Assembly (NCBI GenBank): GCA_021828185.1
Contig: JAKASI010000001.1
Location: 496,001 to 560,000, forward strand
Direction of reading: 5' to 3'
DNA: 64,000 nucleotides
Source of the DNA: an archaeon
GTDB lineage: Archaea; Thermoproteota; Nitrososphaeria; Nitrososphaerales; UBA183
The first letter of the stretch is position 1. The number at the start of each line of letters is the position of its first letter. Under the pieces are notes generated by a model. The model was not told the DNA's origin and did no database searches. It was given only the letters and a program-made list of their open reading frames with translations. The translations under genes were made by a program, and so were the position numbers. Of the stretch, positions 23,439 to 32,048 are shown piece after piece.

Positions 23439-23606
23439 GTGCGCACGCCAGTTTACGTCTGGATGTGGATCTTCTTCATCGCGACGTTAATCGGGGACGC
23501 ATCTGTCTCAGGATACACAAACGTCGGTTGGTTCTGGCTATTGCCTGTCTTTTTCTTCATCCTCGGATTCTTCCTCACACTCGACGCTCATTCTCGACAA
23601 ACGTAA
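23439..23606 (+). CDS. Small two-helix membrane protein (55 aa)
   Basis: GTG 23439 lies 1 nt after the M48 stop. The protein is mainly two membrane helices (VYVWMWIFFIATLIGD and WFWLLPVFFFILGFFLTL) with a short polar tail. Tight spacing to the protease gene and the clear membrane-protein make-up support a real gene. It could be a partner or inhibitor of the protease. No family recognised. Confidence 0.6.
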   Translation: MRTPVYVWMWIFFIATLIGDASVSGYTNVGWFWLLPVFFFILGFFLTLDAHSRQT

Positions 23607-23677
23607 CGGACCAACCGCGGAGCCATTCCCGGCAGGGGTGCAGCGAACCCATATGCTCAGCGAGAACCTTCACTAAC

Positions 23678-23683
23678 ATTAAT
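23678..23683 (+). promoter_or_regulatory. TATA-like box of the HIT gene
   Basis: ATTAAT about 28 nt before ATG 23709. Confidence 0.5.
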
Positions 23684-23708
23684 CAGTCCTTGACCTAACT
23701 GGTCTTGG

Positions 23709-24125
23709 ATGCCCTGCGTCTTCTGCGACATCGCCGCTGGCAAGTCGCCAGCAAGCGTAATCTACGAAGATAGCGACGTCATGGCACTCTTGGATATCAA
23801 TCCGGTCCAGCGTGGGCACTCCTTGATCATACCCAAGAGACATTACGTGGACATCTGGGATGTCGATCCCGAGGTCGCACACAAGATTGTACTGGTGACA
23901 GGGCGTGTGGCGCGACGGATGAAGGAGGTCTGGGGCACCGAGGGCGTCAACACCTTCAGCGCAAACGGGAAGCCCGCGGACCAGGATATCTACCACTTTC
24001 ACATGCACATCATTCCGCTGGGAAAAGGAGAGCGGACGAAATTCGCTGATTGGTGGCTCTCAGCAATGGGAAAGGCCGAGCGGCAGGATCTGGACAAGTT
24101 GGCTGCTGAACTTAGATTTGAGTGA
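23709..24125 (+). CDS. HIT-family nucleotide hydrolase/transferase
   Basis: A 138-aa protein with CVFCDIAAGK at the start (a zinc-type CxxC common in HIT proteins), GHSLIIPKRHY in the middle and the catalytic triad motif HFHMHIIPL near residue 98. HIT enzymes hydrolyse AMP conjugates or dinucleoside polyphosphates in the cytoplasm. It has its own leaderless promoter. It is a housekeeping-type gene in the middle of the element, so it may be cargo or mark a chromosomal segment. Confidence 0.9.
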   Translation: MPCVFCDIAAGKSPASVIYEDSDVMALLDINPVQRGHSLIIPKRHYVDIWDVDPEVAHKIVLVTGRVARRMKEVWGTEGVNTFSANGKPADQDIYHFHMHIIPLGKGERTKFADWWLSAMGKAERQDLDKLAAELRFE

Positions 24126-24158
24126 TCAACTCCGCGGAGGCACAATGAACCTTTCCGC

Positions 24159-24165
24159 GTTAAAT
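24159..24165 (+). promoter_or_regulatory. TATA-like box of the AbrB-like gene
   Basis: GTTAAAT centred 26 nt before ATG 24188; selects that start over GTG/ATG codons upstream. Confidence 0.5.
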
Positions 24166-24187
24166 GGGGACTGACGTTCCTCATCCA

Positions 24188-24346
24188 ATGGAAGACACCC
24201 GAGTCCAGAAGACGGTCAGAGAATCCAACGGGAGCCTGCTAGTCACCCTCACCAGCGAGCTGAGGCTCATCGGCGCATTGGTCGGGCAGAAGGTCACCCT
24301 CACGGCCGACCCCCGCAGCATCAGAATCACCAGGGTGGCGCCCTAA
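24188..24346 (+). CDS. AbrB/SpoVT-like small DNA-binding protein (52 aa)
   Basis: The protein reads as one swapped-hairpin AbrB unit: VQKTVRESNGSLLVTLTSEL, then LIGALVGQKVTL and SIRITRV. AbrB-type proteins dimerise and bind AT-rich promoter DNA. It lies 1 nt before the candidate pilin gene, so it may regulate transfer functions. The family match rests on the pattern alone; the classic IP after the second strand is replaced by TS. Confidence 0.55.
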   Translation: MEDTRVQKTVRESNGSLLVTLTSELRLIGALVGQKVTLTADPRSIRITRVAP

Positions 24347-24347
24347 G

Positions 24348-24680
24348 ATGGCGGTAGACAGAAGGTCCAACGCCATCAGGGTCATCAGGAGGCACATACT
24401 CATCATCGGTATCGCGCTTCTGGTGCCTGTGATCATCTCCTTCATCGTCTGGATGGTCGCCACAGCCAACGGCGGGTCTACATCCGTGACCTACGGTTTC
24501 CCCACTGCCCCCGTGGCGAACGGTGTGGTCACCCTCTGGGCGGGCGGCCCGTCGATGCCCCTCGCCTTCGTCAACTTCTTCAACATCGCCATCGATGCGG
24601 TGGCGTTCATCGTCGCGGGGATTGCCGGGCTGACGATGGTGGGCTCCCTCGGAGAACTCGTCGGCGGGGGAGAAGAATGA
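24348..24680 (+). CDS. Two-helix membrane protein, candidate VirB2/CedA1-like pilin
   Basis: A 110-aa protein with a basic N terminus (RRSNAIRVIRRH), a first helix (ILIIGIALLVPVIISFIVWM), a Thr/Gly/Pro-rich loop of about 35 residues and a second helix (FFNIAIDAVAFIVAGIAGLT). Two hydrophobic helices and small size, directly before a VirB6/TrbL-like gene, is the layout of conjugative pilins and of the archaeal CedA1/TedC DNA-import proteins. There is no sequence match I can point to. A hairpin overlaps its stop codon. Confidence 0.6.
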   Translation: MAVDRRSNAIRVIRRHILIIGIALLVPVIISFIVWMVATANGGSTSVTYGFPTAPVANGVVTLWAGGPSMPLAFVNFFNIAIDAVAFIVAGIAGLTMVGSLGELVGGGEE

Positions 24681-24688
24681 CTCTCCCC
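24667..24688 (+). terminator. Hairpin at the end of the candidate pilin gene
   Basis: GGGGAGA (24667-24673) pairs with TCTCCCC (24682-24688) across an 8-nt loop containing the stop codon; a CCTTTT stretch follows at about 24696-24701. Could stop transcription before the promoter of the next gene. Confidence 0.4.
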
Positions 24689-24697
24689 GGCCCCTCC

Positions 24698-24704
24698 TTT
24701 TAGG
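24698..24704 (+). promoter_or_regulatory. TATA-like box of the VirB6/TrbL-like gene
   Basis: CTTTTAG about 24 nt before GTG 24725. Confidence 0.45.
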
Positions 24705-24724
24705 ACGCCGAGGGTTCCTCCTCC

Positions 24725-26788
24725 GTGGGAATCAGGTCGGGTTTCAAAACACTGGTCATCGGCTACAGGCGGACAGCCAGGCTGGTCGCTGTCGGCTTCA
24801 TCATCCTCGCGGTGTTCGCCCCGTTCTTCGTGAACGCGGCCTCACCCCCTCCCGCATCATGGGGCCTCATCATCTCCGGGGTCAAGTGCCCTTCGGATAA
24901 CGCCCTGCTCTCTTCCACATACTACTTCAGCGCGGTCGTCGGGATAGTAGGCCCGCCAGCCACAAACGCCCAACTCGCCCTCTCAGGGAAGATTACCTGG
25001 TTCGACGCGAACATGAAGCCAATCACGAGCGCGTCTCCCACCTTCAGCCCCAACAATTTCGCCTGGCCAGGCACAAACAAATCCGGGGCCTGGGAAATCG
25101 ACTCCCAGTTCGGATACTCTCTCCCTTCCGCCCAGTCCTGCGCAGGATGGATCACCCTCTCAGTCAACGGGTTCCAGCAGGTCAACATGACCCTCAATGC
25201 GGGCCAGACCTCCGCGACCTTCCAGCTGCTCGCAGCCCTGCCCGAGTTCAATGACACCTCGTTCGGCGCGACCGCCCACTGCCCCCCTACGCTGACCCCG
25301 TGCCAGATCCCCGTAGGCGATTTCTACAATTTCATCGCGGGGATTTCGCTCGGCCTTGCGGTGCTCGGCTTCATGCTATCCTACGCCTCAAACTCCATGC
25401 GGGGGAAGGACCGAATACCCTTCGTCGACCTGATGATAACCATCCTATTCATTGTCGCATTCCCCTACATCTACAACGAGGTCGCGACTTTGGTCAACTA
25501 CCTCAACATGGCCCTGGTCTCGGGTCCAGGGAACGACTACACGAGCTATGCCGGGAAGATAAGCCAGGTCTGGGCTGCCACCGGCGCCACGACCCAATCG
25601 GGCCTCTGGGGATTTCTGACGAATCCGCTGGTGCAACTCGCCGCGTGGGTCGTCGATTTCATCGTTTACATCGGCTCCTTCATACTGGGTACGATAAGGG
25701 TCCTCCTGATCGCCGTGATGGTCGTAGCCTTCCCCATATCGCTGGCACTGAAGGAGGTGCCGTTCACCAAGAAGCTAGGCCAGATGGTGGAAGACACCCT
25801 CTTCGGCCTGATTCTGGCGTCGATAATGTCGTCAATCGTCCTGGGGCTGGCGGCTTACATCCTGGGGACGGGGACCAACGGCACGGTCTTCCAGGGAAGC
25901 GACATCTGGTTCGCGGCCATTTCTCTGCTGGCCGCTCTGATGCTTCCGACCGTCTTCGCCCCGTTGACCGGCGTGATGTTCCAGACCGGGATGCAGGCGG
26001 CAATGGCCGCCGGGACCGCGGCCGTCCTGGCCGGTTCGGGGGGCGCCATGGGAGCTGTGGGAGGGATTCAGTCAATGGGCCAGATGGCCAACGCTGCGGG
26101 AGGGCTGGCAGGCTCCGTAGGGAGGAGTTCCGGGTCGATAGGGACTAGGCTCGCCTCCTCGATGCAGCACGGATCTGGGGGTTCCGTGGGATTCGGGGTA
26201 CTGCAAGGTCTGAAGGGTGCGGGCGCGGGGCTGGCGATGGGGACGTTCTATGGGATGGGGATGAGGCCTGTCGCGTACTTCGCCAGGAGCGGGATGAGGT
26301 CACCCGGGCAGATAGTCAGAGAGCAAACGCACTCGATGCAGCAGGCGAGCCAAGCAATGCAGGTTGCGCAGATGCAACAGGAAGCAGAAACTGTGGGACC
26401 AGATCTGGTGAAACACGCCTCGAGTGTGATTAGCAGTGGACTCTCAGGGAGAACCTTAGACTTCTCTTGGGCAACGAATTCGAGTGGCCAACACTTCAGA
26501 ATGACGCAATGGACCGACCCGCAGACGGGCGCCGTCGACTATAACGCGGCTTCCAAGTGGCGTGACTCCATGTTGGACTTATCGGCAAATAAGAGCAAAC
26601 TTGGATACGAGCTTGCTTCTCACCACCTTGTTACTCCTGAAATGGCCAAGAACGATTTGCTGATGGATAGTGTGGGACGGCAGCTCCATGACCGACTGTC
26701 TGCAGTAGATCCAAAGACCGATGAAGGCGTCAAGGCTCTGCTGAACCTGAAGAACACAATCGATTCGAATCAATTCTTGGCGAGCTAA
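24725..26788 (+). CDS. VirB6/TrbL-like (CedA-like) polytopic conjugation protein
   Basis: A 687-aa protein. A signal sequence (about residues 17-38, ending FFVNAA) leads into an outer beta domain of about 150 residues. Six or more membrane helices lie between about 200 and 430, including LVDFIVYIGSFILGTIRVLL- and ALKEVPFTKKLGQMVEDTL-type segments typical of TrbL/VirB6. A long Gly/Ser/Ala/Met-rich cytoplasmic region (430-560) precedes a charged helical tail. TrbL/VirB6 forms the inner-membrane channel of type IV secretion. From about 26390 to the end the codon use turns more AT-rich than before, which may mark a join. Confidence 0.75.
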   Translation: MGIRSGFKTLVIGYRRTARLVAVGFIILAVFAPFFVNAASPPPASWGLIISGVKCPSDNALLSSTYYFSAVVGIVGPPATNAQLALSGKITWFDANMKPITSASPTFSPNNFAWPGTNKSGAWEIDSQFGYSLPSAQSCAGWITLSVNGFQQVNMTLNAGQTSATFQLLAALPEFNDTSFGATAHCPPTLTPCQIPVGDFYNFIAGISLGLAVLGFMLSYASNSMRGKDRIPFVDLMITILFIVAFPYIYNEVATLVNYLNMALVSGPGNDYTSYAGKISQVWAATGATTQSGLWGFLTNPLVQLAAWVVDFIVYIGSFILGTIRVLLIAVMVVAFPISLALKEVPFTKKLGQMVEDTLFGLILASIMSSIVLGLAAYILGTGTNGTVFQGSDIWFAAISLLAALMLPTVFAPLTGVMFQTGMQAAMAAGTAAVLAGSGGAMGAVGGIQSMGQMANAAGGLAGSVGRSSGSIGTRLASSMQHGSGGSVGFGVLQGLKGAGAGLAMGTFYGMGMRPVAYFARSGMRSPGQIVREQTHSMQQASQAMQVAQMQQEAETVGPDLVKHASSVISSGLSGRTLDFSWATNSSGQHFRMTQWTDPQTGAVDYNAASKWRDSMLDLSANKSKLGYELASHHLVTPEMAKNDLLMDSVGRQLHDRLSAVDPKTDEGVKALLNLKNTIDSNQFLAS

Positions 26789-26877
26789 TTCGAGATTGGC
26801 AGAATTGGTTCTGCTAACTTGACGGTTGTTCGCTCAGATTCGTCTTACTGTTAACTCGCGGTTGATGTCTTCGTCCA

Positions 26878-27087
26878 TCACCAAATGGAGTAATGGCCCC
26901 AGGGGAGAATTCCGTTGTAATACCCCCCATGACCAATGAGCACGTAGGTGAGGGAACCATACTGAACCTGAGAGAAACAGCCATAGCCGCAGGGTGAATG
27001 GGGAGAAACAGCGGCTATCGGGACGAAGAAAGCGAATGCGGCCAAAGCCACCAACCCCAAGGTTAGAGCCAGATACCTGCGTTTCAT
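26878..27087 (-). CDS. Small exported protein (69 aa)
   Basis: MKRRYLALTLG starts a clean signal peptide (LALTLGLVALAAFAFFVPIA). The mature part is about 45 residues with a CGYGC pair and aromatic-rich GHGGYYNGILPWGHYSIW end. ATG 27087 lies 28 nt after a CTATAC box. The product would be a tiny secreted or membrane-tethered protein. No family is recognised. Confidence 0.6.
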   Translation of the reverse strand: MKRRYLALTLGLVALAAFAFFVPIAAVSPHSPCGYGCFSQVQYGSLTYVLIGHGGYYNGILPWGHYSIW

Positions 27088-27112
27088 ACCTCAGAGGGTA
27101 GCCTCGGGGGGT

Positions 27113-27118
27113 GTATAG
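27113..27118 (-). promoter_or_regulatory. TATA-like box of the 69-aa exported protein
   Basis: CTATAC on the - strand, about 28 nt before ATG 27087. Confidence 0.4.
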
Positions 27119-27222
27119 TTCTACTCTTGAGAACGCTCCAGTTTGACCTTGGGCACATCAACCGCCAGTTAACCCCGAGAAGATTCTGACGTATCAACCG
27201 TCTACTTGACAGAGCCGCAGAA

Positions 27223-27555
27223 TTAGACCATCAAAGCCATTCGGATTAGCCCGAAGGCGAATTCATCTGACTCTGGGCGAAATGGACTTGGGCGAGACCT
27301 AAGCCTCACTGACTTCACGACATCGCCGTCTTTGTACGCCAGTATCATCGTCTTCTTGTCATCGTCCAACGTGAGCATCTGTATGGAATTGCGCATGACC
27401 CCCCAGACAATTCCATCGTCTTTCTTGAATATCACAGAATCCTTGCCAGAAATCGCTGTACACTCTTCTCCATCAACAAGTATCCGTAGCGGTCGGTCTG
27501 CGGCATGCTCGTCTGAACTGGCTTCTGCCATGCGCGCTATTGTCTCCCGAGTCAT
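27223..27555 (-). CDS. Hypothetical protein (110 aa)
   Basis: The product has an acidic/helical start, then a beta-rich core (RPLRILVDGEECTAISGKD, VIFKKDDGIVWGVMR, KTMILAYKDGDVVKSVRLR). Alternating strands and GKD/KDG turns look like a small beta barrel or PH-like fold. ATG 27555 or ATG 27531 may be the start; a TATA-like GTTATATG at about 27570-27577 fits the second with a short leader. It is divergent from the TadA-like gene and shares its upstream region. No family recognised. Confidence 0.6.
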   Translation of the reverse strand: MTRETIARMAEASSDEHAADRPLRILVDGEECTAISGKDSVIFKKDDGIVWGVMRNSIQMLTLDDDKKTMILAYKDGDVVKSVRLRSRPSPFRPESDEFAFGLIRMALMV

Positions 27556-27604
27556 TCCGGTAGTTTCGACATATAACTGCCACCATCGCCGACCTAATTC
27601 TCTC

Positions 27605-27612
27605 GTTTTAAG
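27605..27612 (+). promoter_or_regulatory. TATA-like box of the TadA-like pilus operon
   Basis: GTTTTAAG about 26 nt before ATG 27634. Confidence 0.5.
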
Positions 27613-27633
27613 CGAGCGTCACGTCGAAAATGG

Positions 27634-29328
27634 ATGAAGGGATTCTCTTGGCCTAGGCGGCATCCGGAGCCCAAGCCCGTCCAGGAGCCGCAGAGCCCTG
27701 AGCAGCCAACTCCTAGAACTGCGCCTCCACTTGCCGTCGAAGGAAGAATAGTAGACAGCTACCGCGTCCCAAACAACGGCGACCCAGATTCATCGGCAGA
27801 AGTAATCATCGTAGAGAGAGACTCCTTCGGCCAGTACCTCTTGAGGCTCCCGCCGCTAGAAGAGAAACAGAAGCAGGCCCTGACACTCCTGAAGAGCAAC
27901 CTTCGCAGCTCCATCCCCGTCGAGGTCCCAGGGAACCCCAGGCAGGTGCTGGAGAAGTACCTCTGGGAGACGGCGGAGAAGGCCGGGCTCCTCTCCATCG
28001 TCCAAGAGGCCCACAACAAATTCCTCTATCACATAATGAAGGACTTCGCCGGGTTCTGGGAGATAGACCCCCTGGTCAACGATGACAGCATCGAGGAGAT
28101 CTCTGTCACCCGGCACGACAGGCCCGTCAGGGTCGTCCACAGGAGATTCAGCGAGTACAAATTCATGGAAACGAACATCGTCTACGAAAGCGAGGACAGG
28201 CTCCAGGCCTTCATCAGGAGGATGGCCCAGTTCGGAGGGACCACTGTCTCCCTCGCCCAACCCTCCCTTGAGGTCGTGCTACAGGGCGCGTCCGACCTGA
28301 GGGTCTCTGCCTCTTTGGGGGACGAGATTTCGAGGCCCGGTTCGACATACTCGATCAGGAAGCAGAAGGAGAACCCCCTCACCATCGTCCAACTAGCAGC
28401 CCCGCAGCTGGTGCAGTTCCCCGCCGCGCCAACCTCCGACGAGCCCTTCCAGCCTGGTGCCTATGGAGAATCGACCTACCACAAGACACTCTCCGCGCTG
28501 ATGGCGGCATACTTCTGGCTCTTCCTCGAGCGGACGACCAACGTCTTGGTCTGCGGTGAAACTTCGAGCGGAAAGACCACCCTGATGAACGCCGTCCTTT
28601 CGATGATGGATCCCAGGGCCAAGATAGTAACCGCCGAGGACGTGCCCGAGATCAGCCTCTCGTCCGACCTCCACTGGCAGAGGATGAAGACGAGGGCCCG
28701 CAGGGCCGGCCTTTCGCCGACCACTGGAGGGTATGAGTATGCGCTCTCTGACCTGCTCAGACTGGCCCTGAGGTTCTCCCCTACCATCCTCAGCTTGGGG
28801 GAGATGAGGGGAGAGGAGTCGGAGACTGTGGCGACCGCCATCACTCTCGGCTTCTCCACCATCACCACGGTCCACGCCGAAGACGCGGAGCGGTGCGTCC
28901 AGCGCGTCACGACCCCGCCCATGAGGTTCCAGGAGGGGCACGTCCGTGACATCACCGCGATAGCCACCATGAGGAAGATCCTCCTCCCCGACGGCTCGAC
29001 CGCGAGGAGGGTGGTCAGCGTCGACGAGGTGCGCCCCGTAGGGCACGACTCCCACGAGATTGTGAACGTGTTCAGGTACAACTTCGCCGCGGACTGCTTC
29101 TTCCCCGCCACCCCCGAGGAGGTCCTGGAGCGGAGCTTCAGGCTCAAGGAGATGGCCGAGGGCCTAGGGTGGACCAACGAGCGGATCCTGGGCAGCCTGA
29201 CCAGAAGGGCTGCCTACATTTCCAAGACGGTGGCGGATGGGGGATTCTCTCCGTCCGACCTCTCCGCCATGGTCAGGTCTTACATGGTGAAGGAAGTTCC
29301 GCGCGAGCTCGAGAGGATGGCAAGTTGA
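27634..29328 (+). CDS. TadA/FlaI/VirB11-type secretion ATPase
   Basis: A 564-aa protein. A Pro-rich N terminus precedes the N domain of the PilT/VirB11 family. The catalytic domain has Walker A GETSSGKTTL near residue 308, an Asp box region (DVPEISLSSDLHWQR), Walker B ILSLGEMRGEE near 388 and the His box TVHAEDAERCVQR near 410. Hexamers of this family drive assembly of type IV pili or archaella. It overlaps the FlaJ/TadC-like membrane gene by TTGA, so the two form a unit. Confidence 0.92.
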   Translation: MKGFSWPRRHPEPKPVQEPQSPEQPTPRTAPPLAVEGRIVDSYRVPNNGDPDSSAEVIIVERDSFGQYLLRLPPLEEKQKQALTLLKSNLRSSIPVEVPGNPRQVLEKYLWETAEKAGLLSIVQEAHNKFLYHIMKDFAGFWEIDPLVNDDSIEEISVTRHDRPVRVVHRRFSEYKFMETNIVYESEDRLQAFIRRMAQFGGTTVSLAQPSLEVVLQGASDLRVSASLGDEISRPGSTYSIRKQKENPLTIVQLAAPQLVQFPAAPTSDEPFQPGAYGESTYHKTLSALMAAYFWLFLERTTNVLVCGETSSGKTTLMNAVLSMMDPRAKIVTAEDVPEISLSSDLHWQRMKTRARRAGLSPTTGGYEYALSDLLRLALRFSPTILSLGEMRGEESETVATAITLGFSTITTVHAEDAERCVQRVTTPPMRFQEGHVRDITAIATMRKILLPDGSTARRVVSVDEVRPVGHDSHEIVNVFRYNFAADCFFPATPEEVLERSFRLKEMAEGLGWTNERILGSLTRRAAYISKTVADGGFSPSDLSAMVRSYMVKEVPRELERMAS

Positions 29329-31394
29329 GGGCGCGTCTCTCGCTTCTTGTCTCACTCCTCTTGGCCATGGTATTCGCGGGGGTGGCCCTCTACGAATACC
29401 TCTCCCTTTCTTCCCCCGCGTCCCCCATCGCCCAACTGCAGCGCATCTTCCTACTCGACGCCAGCATCGGGGGTATCATCGGCCTGCTCTATTCCGTGGC
29501 AGGAAGAATCGACTTCCTACGTATGTCTTCAAGGAAGGATGTCACCTACGATTTCCGGATCCCAGCAGCCGTTGTCAGCGCGAGCTTGGCGGCTGCTCTC
29601 ACGTACATCTACTGGATCGACAGGACAGGCCTCTTCTTCGTCCCCGTCCCTGCCCTTCTTGTAGTGATGATTCTGTCGCTCCACGGAACATACCCCTTCC
29701 GTGGCACAACCAGGCTACCCAAGATCGAGCGCCTCACCGAGGACAGGATGGTCAAGTTCATCACCTCGAAGGACAGGCTCAAGAGGCTGGCGGAATACAG
29801 GGCCCAGCGGTTCTCGCAGCTACTCGCGAAGTCTGGAGAGGTCGGGAACCCCTACATCATCGCGGCGAAGTCCGTCTCCTGGTCGATTTTCACAGCTACG
29901 ACAGCCTTGCCTGCGGCCATCCTGCTCGGAGTCCTCGTCTCGCCAGTTCTGGTCCTTCTTGCGCTCGTCCCTGCATTCGTCTACGTCTACCCCGAACTGC
30001 ATCTCAGGGACAGGGCGAACCAGAGGAGAGAGGGTGTGGAGAAGGAACTCCCGTTCTTCTCGATCATGGTGAACGTCCTCGGCAGCGCCGGGATGTCGCT
30101 CTACTCGATATTCGACGGCATTGTGGGCACGAAGATCTTCACCTCGATGAAGCGCGAGGCGCTGCTGGTGAGGCGTGACGTCCGTGTCTTCGGGGCCGAC
30201 CCCAACAGCACCTTCGAGAGGATCGCCTCCGACCATCCGTCGAAGAGGTTCAGCCTCTTCCTGAACGGTTACACCTCGAAGGTCCGAAGCGGCGGGGACA
30301 TCCCCGCCTACCTCACAGGCGAGAGCGGGTCGCTCCTCAGGGAGCTCGAGGAGGGCTGGGTGCGCTATGCAGACCGTGCAGGAACCATAGGTAGCATGAT
30401 GGTCACTCTCTTCGGAATCGTCCCTCTGCTGATTCTGATCGTGGGCTACTTCTCCCCCAACTTTTCGGTGGTCTCTTTGCTCGCTTTCACCGGGCTGGTC
30501 ATCCCCACGTTCGCAGTCCTCCTCGTGTTCCTGGCCGGGAGGATTCAGCCCGCGGGGGAGGCGCCGCTGGCGGGCAACGGAAGGCGGGCTTTCCTGCTTT
30601 CGGTCCCCGGGCTTGGCATCGGGTTCCTTGGGGGGCAGGCCTGGCTGGGGATAGCCTCAGGCGTGCTCCTGTTCTTCGTCCTGTACGGGTACTCGGTCCG
30701 GGAGCAGCGGCGGACCATGCAGGAGGTCGACCAGGCGCTCCCTGCCTTCATGAAGGACATGCTCGAGTTCAAGAGGCAGGAGTATGACCTCACCAAATCA
30801 ATCCTGAAGATAGCGGCCTACAACAGGTACTCCCCTGCCTTCGACAGGCTCATCAAACAGATTGCGTCAGAGCTCAGAGCCGGGACACCACTCGACGAAG
30901 TGACGAACGACGTCAGGACTCGCCTTGCCAGGATGACCTTCTTCATCCTGGGCCAGATGGCAAGATCAGGCGGCGGCACCGTCGAGACATTCTACCAGCT
31001 CACGGCCTACACCACGAAGGTCGACGAGATGAAGAGCAGGACGCGCAACGAGATGCGTCCCTACCTCCTCCTCTCCTACGTCACTCCCGTCCTGCTGGCG
31101 TTCGGGGTCACATTCATCTCCGGCGTCCTGACCTCCTTCGGCTCGTCCTTCAACCAGAACCTGGCGGCCGCCCACCTTGCCCTTCCATCGGGAGCCTTCC
31201 ATCCTGAGCTCTTCCAGGTGTCCAGCACCCTCATCGTGGTGGCTGCTGCGGCCATGGGGCTGGTGGGGTCAAAGATGACTGACTACACCGTCAGGAACAC
31301 TCTGAGGGCCTCGACAAACGTCCTCATCGCGGTAGGGGCGACTGCGGTCTTCTCCGGCTTGGACATCGCGGCGCTCTTCCACATAGGAATCTGA
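29325..31394 (+). CDS. FlaJ/TadC-like pilus assembly membrane platform (two T2SSF domains)
   Basis: A 689-aa membrane protein. Two T2SSF-type helical bundles can be seen (about residues 215-345, with ELPFFSIMVNVLGSAGMSLY, and 480-590, with ALPAFMKDMLEFKRQEYDLT), each followed by membrane helices. This is the layout of archaeal FlaJ/PilC-like platforms that work with the ATPase before it. TTG 29325 overlaps the ATPase stop (TTGA); earlier starts would run back through the ATPase gene. It probably anchors assembly of the four pilin-like products that follow. Confidence 0.88.
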   Translation: MRARLSLLVSLLLAMVFAGVALYEYLSLSSPASPIAQLQRIFLLDASIGGIIGLLYSVAGRIDFLRMSSRKDVTYDFRIPAAVVSASLAAALTYIYWIDRTGLFFVPVPALLVVMILSLHGTYPFRGTTRLPKIERLTEDRMVKFITSKDRLKRLAEYRAQRFSQLLAKSGEVGNPYIIAAKSVSWSIFTATTALPAAILLGVLVSPVLVLLALVPAFVYVYPELHLRDRANQRREGVEKELPFFSIMVNVLGSAGMSLYSIFDGIVGTKIFTSMKREALLVRRDVRVFGADPNSTFERIASDHPSKRFSLFLNGYTSKVRSGGDIPAYLTGESGSLLRELEEGWVRYADRAGTIGSMMVTLFGIVPLLILIVGYFSPNFSVVSLLAFTGLVIPTFAVLLVFLAGRIQPAGEAPLAGNGRRAFLLSVPGLGIGFLGGQAWLGIASGVLLFFVLYGYSVREQRRTMQEVDQALPAFMKDMLEFKRQEYDLTKSILKIAAYNRYSPAFDRLIKQIASELRAGTPLDEVTNDVRTRLARMTFFILGQMARSGGGTVETFYQLTAYTTKVDEMKSRTRNEMRPYLLLSYVTPVLLAFGVTFISGVLTSFGSSFNQNLAAAHLALPSGAFHPELFQVSSTLIVVAAAAMGLVGSKMTDYTVRNTLRASTNVLIAVGATAVFSGLDIAALFHIGI

Positions 31395-31418
31395 GAGGGG
31401 CTCGCGGGCGATGGCCGC

Positions 31419-31426
31419 GTTAAAAG
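31419..31426 (+). promoter_or_regulatory. TATA-like box of the first pilin-like gene
   Basis: GTTAAAAG about 26 nt before ATG 31448; separates the pilin gene from the assembly genes. Confidence 0.5.
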
Positions 31427-31447
31427 CACCCGCAGGCTCCACCTGTG

Positions 31448-31993
31448 ATGAAAATCTCAGCCAATCGCTCAGGCATCTCTCAAAGCATGGACCTCTTCAT
31501 CATCATAGCCGCAGTTCTGGCGGTAGGCGGTGTCGTGACAGCCGCCGTCTACAGCCTCGCGGGCTCGGCGTCCACAAACGCGTCGGTCCAGGTGGTACAG
31601 GCGTCCATCACGGGAAGCCCCACCGCGACCACACTCGGCGCCTTCTCCCTCACCATCAAGAACACCGGCTCATCCACAATCTCCTGCACCACTTCGAGCT
31701 GCCAGATTCAGTTCTCAGGGACCAACACAGGGGCAACCCCAACCCCAACAATGACCGGGCTTGTAGCCTCCCAGGGCGGAACCTGGACAGCAACCGCGAC
31801 CGCAGCGATTCCAGAAATCCTGTCCCCCGGTAGCTCTTTCACCCTCAGCCCAGGCCAGCAGGTGAGCCTGTCCTTCACCTCACTCCTCATGGGGTCGGCG
31901 GCAACAGGGGCTCCCACTTCCAGCAGCACAGTCACCATCAACGTCGTAGGCTGGGGCAACGCCCAGGCCTCGATCAAACTCACAGCTCAATAG
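31448..31993 (+). CDS. Type IV pilin-like protein (181 aa)
   Basis: The start MKISANRSGISQSMDLF plus a hydrophobic stretch (IIIAAVLAVGGVVTAAVYSL) is a class III signal sequence, cut after a Gly (RSG|ISQS) by an archaeal prepilin peptidase. The outer part is Ser/Thr/Gly-rich and beta-like, with a Cys pair (ISCTTSSC) that may form a disulfide. It follows the TadA/TadC-like genes and has its own promoter. ATG 31448 is favoured over GTG 31445 by box spacing. Likely a major or minor pilus subunit. Confidence 0.8.
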   Translation: MKISANRSGISQSMDLFIIIAAVLAVGGVVTAAVYSLAGSASTNASVQVVQASITGSPTATTLGAFSLTIKNTGSSTISCTTSSCQIQFSGTNTGATPTPTMTGLVASQGGTWTATATAAIPEILSPGSSFTLSPGQQVSLSFTSLLMGSAATGAPTSSSTVTINVVGWGNAQASIKLTAQ

Positions 31994-31995
31994 AA

Positions 31996-32012
31996 GGGCC
32001 CTTCGAGGGCCC
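31996..32012 (+). terminator. Hairpin after the first pilin-like gene
   Basis: GGGCCCT and AGGGCCC form a 7-bp stem with a TCG loop, 2 nt after the stop codon. A pyrimidine-rich stretch and TTTT follow; the TTTT is also part of the next promoter. Confidence 0.45.
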
Positions 32013-32020
32013 GCCCTCCT

Positions 32021-32028
32021 GTTTTAAG
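32021..32028 (+). promoter_or_regulatory. TATA-like box of the second pilin-like gene
   Basis: GTTTTAAG about 25 nt before GTG 32049. Confidence 0.5.
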
Positions 32029-32048
32029 CTCCCCAGAGATTCCTCTGC

